From Clostridia bacterium (GTDB lineage Bacteria; Bacillota; Clostridia; Christensenellales; UBA1242): a DNA stretch of 10,468 bases. The notes below the pieces were generated by a model. That model saw only the letters and a program-made list of their open reading frames with translations, made no database searches and was not told the origin of the DNA. Positions 6,406 to 10,468 of the stretch are shown here, piece after piece. The position numbers and the translations under genes are program-made. Location: positions 1 to 10,468 of the forward strand of contig JAGCEE010000056.1 in NCBI GenBank assembly GCA_017650795.1, written 5' to 3'. How positions within the stretch are numbered: position 1 is the stretch's first letter; each line of letters opens with the position of its first letter.

Positions 6406-6940
6406 AGAATTTCTTGAACAAAACGGTTTCGTTTATGAAAATCGTGATGATGGTGTTTTTTACACACATAATTTCAGCATCTGTCACAAATATAAACAAT
6501 GTTATAGTAGAAAATACACTAGCTTTGAAATTAGTTTCTATATAGTTCCACAAATTGACCATAGATTTAGCCAAAATCAAACTATCTATAAAATGAAAAC
6601 AAAGGGTGAAACTAAGAAATACAAAGAGGCTTATAGGTATTATAAGGATTGTGTATTTTTCAAAATGCGAGATGTGGAAATTTCATACAGTAGATATGAT
6701 ACACCAGAAAGCCCTTTAAACTTACAACCCGATGCCATTACTTATGCTGGTGTTCGTAAGTTGCGAGCATTACACAAAAAGTATTGCCCAACAATTCGTA
6801 AAGGAAATTGGAAACATTTAAGTATCAAACAACTAGAAAAGCTTCTTGAAGAATTTGACAGGTTTGATAAGGAAATTATTTTAGCCTTGAAGAAAAAGCG
6901 AATCAAAACTAAAGTTGCCGATATAGAAAAAGACTTTTAG
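6389..6940 (+). CDS. Tail-family protein I, unknown function, TTG start
   Basis: This 183-residue protein is the longest family member. TTG 6389 is preferred because GGAG (6378-6381) lies seven bases upstream within gene H; no ATG gives a comparable site. It has an N-terminal helix, a Tyr/Lys-rich beta body (to about residue 100), then a helix with H-L-S-I-K-Q-L-E-K-L-L-E-E-F (142-155) that parallels members C and E. The basic run K-K-K-R-I-K-T-K follows, and the protein terminates exactly on D-I-E-K-D-F. No gene overlaps its end. The stop TAG is followed directly by TAA, inside a dyad like the one after gene C. Confidence 0.83.
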   Translation: MKKSTKEFLEQNGFVYENRDDGVFYTHNFSICHKYKQCYSRKYTSFEISFYIVPQIDHRFSQNQTIYKMKTKGETKKYKEAYRYYKDCVFFKMRDVEISYSRYDTPESPLNLQPDAITYAGVRKLRALHKKYCPTIRKGNWKHLSIKQLEKLLEEFDRFDKEIILALKKKRIKTKVADIEKDF

Positions 6941-6956
6941 TAAAGAAAATTTTACA
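6940..6956. promoter_or_regulatory. GTAAA-N6-TTTAC dyad upstream of promoter 4
   Basis: GTAAA (6940-6944) and TTTAC (6951-6955) form a perfect repeat with a 6-nt centre overlapping the stop of gene I. TTTACA ends 19 nt before the -35 at 6976, as at promoters 1, 2 and 5. Confidence 0.45.
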
Positions 6957-6970
6957 TAAAAATAAAGTTT

Positions 6971-6997
6971 AGCTATTGACATATTCAATAGCTTTTT
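6971..6997 (+). terminator. Hairpin terminator overlapping the -35 of promoter 4
   Basis: A perfect 9-bp stem (6971-6979 with 6985-6993) and 5-nt loop are followed by T to 6997. It starts 30 nt after gene I and would end the CoaD/tail-family transcript. Confidence 0.65.
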
Positions 6998-7004
6998 CTA
7001 TATT
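6976..7004 (+). promoter_or_regulatory. Promoter 4 (sigma-70-like), drives the sigma-factor unit
   Basis: TTGACA (6976-6981), 17-nt spacer, TATATT (6999-7004). The first gene of the unit starts at 7032 behind GAGGTATTAAC. The sigma-factor gene at 7955 is the fourth gene of this unit. Confidence 0.87.
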
Positions 7005-7031
7005 AAGGTAACAACAAAAGAGGTATTAACT

Positions 7032-7361
7032 ATGTTTATTGAACTTATTGATAAAAAGAACCAAAATACATTTGGAAATCTTAAAGCAATTAAGCTTCTA
7101 AGTGATGGTGATGTTTCTGAAGGTGTAGAATTGTATCTTGACGGTGTTACACCTATTGTAATTCGTAAAACAAAATGTGATTACAAATCAATAGAAATCT
7201 TTGGTTTATATAAACACAAATGGGAAATTAAAGAAGATGAACCAATTGTCGGTCCGATAAATCATATTCTTTATGGTAATGTTTCACTTTTTGCTGAGGA
7301 TGAATCAGCTATCACTTATGAACAATTTTACAAGTTTATCAAAGAAATACTAACATTCTAA
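7032..7361 (+). CDS. Hypothetical protein
   Basis: This 109-residue protein is not recognised. It is the first gene behind promoter 4, with AGAGGT upstream of the ATG. It appears beta-rich over residues 1-95 (alternating hydrophobic strands V-E-L-Y-L-D-G-V-T-P-I-V-I) and ends in the helix Y-E-Q-F-Y-K-F-I-K-E-I. The overall layout, beta body then C-terminal helix, is like the tail family, but it lacks the lysine-rich DF tail. Confidence 0.8.
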   Translation: MFIELIDKKNQNTFGNLKAIKLLSDGDVSEGVELYLDGVTPIVIRKTKCDYKSIEIFGLYKHKWEIKEDEPIVGPINHILYGNVSLFAEDESAITYEQFYKFIKEILTF

Positions 7362-7376
7362 CAAGAGAGGTAAACT

Positions 7377-7742
7377 ATGGCAACTGGAACACTTGAACAG
7401 AAAGATTTTATTATGGCATTTGCCACCAAGTATGAACGATACATCCCTGAAGCAAAGGATGATATGCGGGCAAGTGATTGTTTGAAGAAAAAGAACCCCA
7501 TTGTAGCTGCGACAGCTCAGTTGAAGCGAATTACGGATAGGGATAAGTTCTATCGCCGACTCAAGGCTTTCCTTCAGCATGGAATCAAGATTCAGTCACT
7601 TGAAAATACGGCTTTTGAATATATGGATTGCGATGAATGCCGTGAATGGCTTAGTTCTGCAATTCAGGTCTATGCTGGTGATGATACCAAGGAACGAAAG
7701 GATAAGAAGATTACCAAGCTGGCCTTGATGTTTACTATGTAA
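7377..7742 (+). CDS. Hypothetical protein, charged and helical
   Basis: This 121-residue protein is not recognised. The ATG follows AGAGAGGTAAAC at good spacing, 15 nt after the previous stop. It looks almost entirely helical and highly charged (R-I-T-D-R-D-K-F-Y-R-R-L-K, 51-63), with three cysteines (C35, C89, C92; the last two as C-D-E-C). A C-x-x-C pair could bind metal only with partners that are not obvious. Codon use leans to AAG and CTT, like the ligase gene and unlike the tail family. Confidence 0.8.
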   Translation: MATGTLEQKDFIMAFATKYERYIPEAKDDMRASDCLKKKNPIVAATAQLKRITDRDKFYRRLKAFLQHGIKIQSLENTAFEYMDCDECREWLSSAIQVYAGDDTKERKDKKITKLALMFTM

Positions 7743-7753
7743 TGAGGTATAAA

Positions 7754-7930
7754 ATGATTAACATTTACAAGATTTATACAAAACAAGCCGGTGTATTCGC
7801 ACCACCAGAAAGATTGCTTGTGGGTAGTTATCCAAAGAGCATACTTACCTTTGAACAAGCAACAGCTATTGTAACTAATTGGAAAAATAATCCCGAACCA
7901 AACTACAAATATGAAGTAGAAGAGGTGTAA
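7754..7930 (+). CDS. Small hypothetical protein
   Basis: This 58-residue protein is read from ATG 7754. The upstream in-frame ATG at 7742 would place the GAGG ribosome site (7744-7747) inside the gene, whereas 7754 has it six bases upstream. The likely fold is a short strand, a loop with A-P-P-E-R and a helix S-I-L-T-F-E-Q-A-T-A-I-V. No function is recognised. It lies between the charged helical gene and the sigma-factor gene in the same unit. Confidence 0.72.
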   Translation: MINIYKIYTKQAGVFAPPERLLVGSYPKSILTFEQATAIVTNWKNNPEPNYKYEVEEV

Positions 7931-7954
7931 TTTGAATAACTAAAGGAGTGTCTT

Positions 7955-8773
7955 ATGAGTATGCTAGATATACAACCATTTATGCGGCAAGTTGCCAAGA
8001 ACAATCAAAAACTTTCCAATGAAGAAGAAATTGGGTATTTCAAGATTGTACACTCTGACAATGTTTCACAAGATGTAAAGAATCTGGCTATCAATAAGAT
8101 AATCCAAAATCACATTTTGTTCGTTGTCACTTGTGCTAAGAAGTTCGCCAATAAAGCCATTGAAGTACAAGACCTTATTCAAGAAGGCATTATTGGAATG
8201 AAAACAGCCATTCTAAAGTACAATGAAGATGGTGATGTAAAGTTTTTGAGTTATGCCGTTTGGTATATTCTTCAAAGAATTAGAAAGTATGTAGATTCTT
8301 GTTCAAGTGTTATCTATGTGCCAATCAATCGTAAGCAAGAAGCTGACAAGATTACACATAAACTTAAAACAAAGAACCTTGCTGACCTTAATCTATCCAA
8401 AGAAGAATTAGATGAATACCAAACCATTATTAATGCTATCAATGTTGATTCTTTGAATGCTGTCATTCCAGGATTTGAAAATGAACAAAAGGAAATGATT
8501 GATAACATTGAAGATTCTACTTTTGTTGATGAATTAGAAAGTGCTGATTTGAATAAGCAAATCAATTTACTTTTAAATGGTTTACGTGAAAGGGAAATTG
8601 ATATTGTAAAGCAAAAGTACGGTATTGATGGTTATACACCAATCAAGCTAATTGAAATTGGTGAATACTATGGTCTGCGTCACCAAAGGATTTCACAAAT
8701 CAATAAGCAAATCTTGGTAAAGCTGAGACGTAAAATCAAAAAAGAAAAACTTAATTTCAATACATTTATTTAA
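7955..8773 (+). CDS. RNA polymerase sigma factor, sigma-70 family
   Basis: This 272-residue protein would direct RNA polymerase to promoters. Region 1.2-like sequence (D-I-Q-P-F-M-R-Q-V, then N-E-E-E-I-G-Y, about 5-30) is followed by region 2. Core binding is around I-I-Q-N-H-I-L-F-V-V-T-C-A-K-K-F (49-64) and D-L-I-Q-E-G-I-I-G-M (73-82). The -10 reading and melting part is K-F-L-S-Y-A-V-W-Y-I-L-Q-R-I (96-109). A short region 3 begins near V-P-I-N-R-K (122-127). Region 4 (about 203-262) has L-R-E-R-E-I-D-I-V and a helix-turn-helix ending G-L-R-H-Q-R-I-S-Q-I (240-249) for -35 contact. The sizes fit a compact non-primary sigma. AAAGGAG lies upstream of the ATG. Which promoters it reads is not shown. 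Confidence 0.93.
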   Translation: MSMLDIQPFMRQVAKNNQKLSNEEEIGYFKIVHSDNVSQDVKNLAINKIIQNHILFVVTCAKKFANKAIEVQDLIQEGIIGMKTAILKYNEDGDVKFLSYAVWYILQRIRKYVDSCSSVIYVPINRKQEADKITHKLKTKNLADLNLSKEELDEYQTIINAINVDSLNAVIPGFENEQKEMIDNIEDSTFVDELESADLNKQINLLLNGLREREIDIVKQKYGIDGYTPIKLIEIGEYYGLRHQRISQINKQILVKLRRKIKKEKLNFNTFI

Positions 8774-8794
8774 TTGTAAACTATTTTTTACAAT
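8773..8794. promoter_or_regulatory. Extended GTAAA-N6-TTTAC dyad upstream of promoter 5
   Basis: This is the longest version of the dyad: an 8-bp perfect repeat (8773-8780 with 8787-8794) around a 6-nt centre, directly after the sigma-factor stop. TTTACA ends 19 nt before the -35 at 8812. No T tract follows, so it is not a conventional terminator. Confidence 0.5.
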
Positions 8795-8804
8795 GTTACC
8801 TCCT

Positions 8805-8833
8805 AAATCCATTGACAAAGTCAGTGGATTTTT
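8805..8833 (+). terminator. Hairpin terminator overlapping the -35 of promoter 5
   Basis: An 11-bp stem (8805-8815 with 8821-8831) contains one G-U pair and a 5-nt loop, and is followed by T to 8833. It would terminate the sigma-factor unit. Confidence 0.62.
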
Positions 8834-8840
8834 CTATATT
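8812..8840 (+). promoter_or_regulatory. Promoter 5 (sigma-70-like)
   Basis: TTGACA (8812-8817), 17-nt spacer, TATATT (8835-8840), upstream of the membrane-protein gene at 8871, which has GAGGTAC as its ribosome site. Confidence 0.87.
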
Positions 8841-8870
8841 AAACTTGAACAATTAACAAAGAGGTACAAT

Positions 8871-9176
8871 ATGTCAACTTTCCTTTTCGTCCTTCTCATC
8901 ATTGGCTGCGTTTTTACTGCATTTTCTATTTTTCAATGCATTTTCTCTGACGATGAAGATGTTCCAACAAAATTTATTGGCGGAATTATCCGTTTGACTC
9001 TTATGATTCTCGCATGCGTATTTGGTGGAACTTGGGCTTTCGTGATTGGCATTATTTTTGGTGCAGTTGGTTGCGGATTAAGTGTTATTGATTCGGCTAT
9101 TAAGCAACATCCTGTTAGATGTATTATTAGCCTAGTTATGATGATTCTGTTCATTGTTGCTCTTGCAAACAACTAA
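8871..9176 (+). CDS. Small multi-spanning membrane protein
   Basis: This is a 101-residue protein read from ATG 8871, the start with AAAGAGGTAC upstream; the longer in-frame reading from 8793 would begin inside the dyad upstream of the promoter. Hydrophobic segments at about 4-25, 36-52, 54-74 and 83-99 suggest three or four membrane passes, joined by the acidic loop S-D-D-E-D (26-30) and a basic loop near K-Q-H-P-V-R. There is no cleavable signal peptide. Role unknown. A holin cannot be excluded by size, but four passes and the absence of a lysin neighbour do not support it. Confidence 0.82.
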   Translation: MSTFLFVLLIIGCVFTAFSIFQCIFSDDEDVPTKFIGGIIRLTLMILACVFGGTWAFVIGIIFGAVGCGLSVIDSAIKQHPVRCIISLVMMILFIVALANN

Positions 9177-9206
9177 TTAATTAACAACAAAACAAAGAGG
9201 TAACAA

Positions 9207-9662
9207 ATGATTGACAATTACACCAAGTCCAACAAGATTCTTACAGTAGCCCTTAACAAGTTCAATGGTGCTACTTATCGTAAACTCCTTTCTGATAAGG
9301 GTGATAGGGAAGCAAATTCTCAGGCTTTGATTGACTACCTTTGTGATAAGTTTAAGCTCCCGCGTGTTCGTGTGAACATCGCAGACAAGCCTCGTACACA
9401 AAAGGGTCGGTGCACTATTCACGGTTTCATTCGTGTTTCGCAGAATGCATTCAACCCAAAGGATGTAAAATCTCAGTACATCAACATTTACAATCTTACA
9501 GCAAAGACCCATAAGGTTGTAGCTATCAAGACCTTTGCCAATACTTTGATTCACGAATTTATGCACCACTACGATTACCATTTCTTGAAGCTCACCAATT
9601 CCCTCCATACCGCAGGTTTCTACACAAGAATTAGTGATTTGGAAAAAAAGTTGGCTGCATAA
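9207..9662 (+). CDS. Putative zinc metallopeptidase (HExxH)
   Basis: This 151-residue protein has a clear zincin motif T-L-I-H-E-F-M-H-H-Y-D (113-123), with H116, E117 and H120 as expected zinc and catalytic residues. A later histidine in S-L-H-T-A-G-F-Y-T-R-I (132-142) probably is the third ligand. This layout resembles small SprT/Wss1-like or phage-type putative metallopeptidases that act in the cytoplasm; no signal peptide is present. A Lys/Arg-rich middle (K-P-R-T-Q-K-G-R-C, 61-69) could contact nucleic acid. AGAGGTAAC precedes the ATG, 30 nt after the membrane-protein gene, with no promoter between. Substrate unknown. Confidence 0.78.
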   Translation: MIDNYTKSNKILTVALNKFNGATYRKLLSDKGDREANSQALIDYLCDKFKLPRVRVNIADKPRTQKGRCTIHGFIRVSQNAFNPKDVKSQYINIYNLTAKTHKVVAIKTFANTLIHEFMHHYDYHFLKLTNSLHTAGFYTRISDLEKKLAA

Positions 9663-9670
9663 GCCTTTTT
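9653..9670 (+). terminator. Short intrinsic terminator overlapping a stop codon
   Basis: GGCT (9653-9656) pairs with AGCC (9662-9665) across a 5-nt loop, followed by TTTTT (9666-9670). An A tract upstream can pair further with the T tract. The hairpin contains the TAA of the metallopeptidase gene. It is four bases upstream of the promoter 6 -35 element rather than overlapping it. Confidence 0.5.
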
Positions 9671-9673
9671 CTA

Positions 9674-9702
9674 TTGACAATCCTAAATTAATTTTCTATA
9701 TT
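9674..9702 (+). promoter_or_regulatory. Promoter 6 (sigma-70-like), drives the second ligase half
   Basis: TTGACA (9674-9679), 17-nt spacer, TATATT (9697-9702). This is the only promoter here whose -35 is not inside a hairpin and which lacks the TTTACA element upstream. Confidence 0.85.
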
Positions 9703-9731
9703 TTCATTAGAACTTAAAAAAGAGGTAAACT

Positions 9732-10468
9732 ATGACAAATATTCAGACCCTTGCTAATGCCCATAAGTGGAATCTTCCTACCGTTTGTCCGGTATGTGGT
9801 GGTGAACTTGTTCTTTCTGACAATCATTGTCAATTGAAGTGTTCAAACGAATTTTGTAAGTCTAAGATGAGTGGGCGAATTGCTAAGTGGACTGGTACCA
9901 TTGGGGCTAAGGAATTTGGTCTGAAGACCATTGAAGTTCTTATTGACAATGGGGTGATTGATTCTATTTCTTCCCTTTATTCTATGGACTTGGATAAGAT
10001 TGCAAACATTGAAAGAATGGGTAAGCGTTCAGCAGCCAAGATGAAGAAGGAACTTGATAGCCATAAGGAAATGACTTTGGCTAAGTTCGTGGCTGGTTAT
10101 AACATTGATGGTGTTGGTGAAACTGTCATTGACAACATCATCAAGGCTAAGGGTTTCAAGTCCTTTGGTGATTTCTTTGCTTATTCCAAGTCCCCCAATC
10201 GTTTTGTTTGCGATGGTGTTGGTGATATTATTAGCACCAAGCTGGCAACTGGTTTGGATGCCCTTCGTGAAGATATGGAAAAGACAATCAATTTCATCAC
10301 AATCAAGGTTGCAGCACCGAAGGTAGTTAATACCAATGGTTCTCTTGGTGGTAAGTCTTTTTGCTTTACTGGTGCGGCTTCTCGCCCAAGAAAGGAACTT
10401 TGGGAAATGGTTGAAAAGAATGGTGGTGTTATCCACGAAAGCATTAAGAAAGATACCGATGTGCTTGT
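9732..10468 (+). CDS. ligA: NAD+-dependent DNA ligase, C-terminal half (Zn finger, HhH, BRCT), cut by window edge
   Basis: The frame is open for 245 codons from ATG 9732 (AGAGGTAAAC upstream) to the window end. Cysteines C19-x2-C22, C37 and C42 form the LigA four-cysteine zinc finger, with 14 residues between C22 and C37 as in E. coli LigA. Helix-hairpin-helix repeats follow (about 55-175), with I-E-R-M-G-K-R-S (93-100), I-D-G-V-G-E (125-130) and C-D-G-V-G-D (160-165). A BRCT domain starts at L-G-G-K-S-F-C-F-T-G (205-214) and is cut. It has no adenylation domain and no catalytic lysine, so it should act as a DNA-binding partner of the protein at 1369. Its own promoter and start show it is not a broken gene fragment. 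Confidence 0.94.
   Translation, partial: MTNIQTLANAHKWNLPTVCPVCGGELVLSDNHCQLKCSNEFCKSKMSGRIAKWTGTIGAKEFGLKTIEVLIDNGVIDSISSLYSMDLDKIANIERMGKRSAAKMKKELDSHKEMTLAKFVAGYNIDGVGETVIDNIIKAKGFKSFGDFFAYSKSPNRFVCDGVGDIISTKLATGLDALREDMEKTINFITIKVAAPKVVNTNGSLGGKSFCFTGAASRPRKELWEMVEKNGGVIHESIKKDTDVL

Noticed and set aside
1..6940. DF tail as a known sliding-clamp or SSB-tip peptide
   Set aside because: The tail is basic before L-x-x-D-F and lacks the usual Gln-Leu/Phe clamp pattern or acidic SSB tip; the similarity is too loose to name a partner.
849..8831. Hairpins as identical protein operators
   Set aside because: Arm sequences differ at each site apart from the part shared with TTGACA, and two stems need G-U pairs, so RNA hairpins with T tracts fit better.
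8793..8870. Upstream in-frame start of the membrane-protein gene
   Set aside because: It lies in the dyad and promoter 5; ATG 8871 has the expected ribosome site.
8871..9176. Holin assignment for the membrane protein
   Set aside because: Size fits but four hydrophobic segments and no endolysin neighbour give no positive support.
1369..10468. Ligase gene broken by a mobile element or intron inserted between the halves
   Set aside because: Each half has its own start, ribosome site and promoter, the split lies at a domain border, and the intervening 7 kb shows no transposase, integrase, homing nuclease or terminal repeats.
1..10468. tRNA genes, CRISPR arrays, insertion sequences or long direct repeats
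   Set aside because: No cloverleaf with conserved T-arm, no regularly spaced repeats and no transposase or inverted ends were seen by eye.

Overview
The window is AT-rich, very densely packed and entirely on the + strand: 23 coding regions (one cut at each edge), gaps mostly under 100 bases, many overlapping starts and stops. It encodes a split NAD+-dependent DNA ligase, a sigma-70-family factor, a CoaD-type nucleotidyltransferase, an HExxH metallopeptidase and many small unrecognised proteins. This combination suggests the early or metabolic region of a large tailed bacteriophage or a related element. No structural, packaging or replicase gene is visible, so the assignment is inference. The strong GAGGTAA-type ribosome sites and TTGACA-N17-TATATT promoters remind me of Fibrobacter-like hosts, but that is only a low-confidence guess.

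Layout. Six promoters divide the window into transcription units. Unit 0 (1-819) holds three members of a tail-sharing family (A, B, C). Unit 1 (promoter about 855) carries one unknown gene. Unit 2 (promoter about 1306) carries the adenylating half of DNA ligase, four small unknown genes and family members D and E. Unit 3 (promoter about 4481) carries the CoaD homologue and family members F-I. Unit 4 (promoter about 6976) carries three unknown genes and the sigma factor. Unit 5 (promoter about 8812) carries a small membrane protein and the metallopeptidase. Unit 6 (promoter about 9674) begins with the other half of the ligase (zinc finger, helix-hairpin-helix, BRCT), which runs off the window.

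The most unusual content is a family of nine small proteins. Their bodies differ, but all end in a lysine-rich helix followed by a short tail of the form [L/I]-x-[K/T]-D-F at or within four residues of the C-terminus. They are always the last genes of their transcription units, and most are coupled to the next gene by overlaps of 4, 8 or 17 nt whose Shine-Dalgarno sits inside the tail codons. The tail persists in three members with no overlapping downstream gene, which argues for selection on the protein.

The unit boundaries are also unusual. In five of six, the -35 hexamer lies inside an RNA hairpin followed by a T tract, so one element of roughly 35-40 bp appears to terminate the upstream operon and start the next. 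Stem sequences differ while pairing is kept, including G-U pairs. Upstream of these hairpins lies a TTTACA element, usually half of a GTAAA-N6-TTTAC dyad. It is 19 nt from the -35 in four cases and 9 nt in a fifth, a difference of about one helical turn. The encoded sigma factor is an obvious candidate to read some of these promoters, though they also look like ordinary housekeeping promoters.
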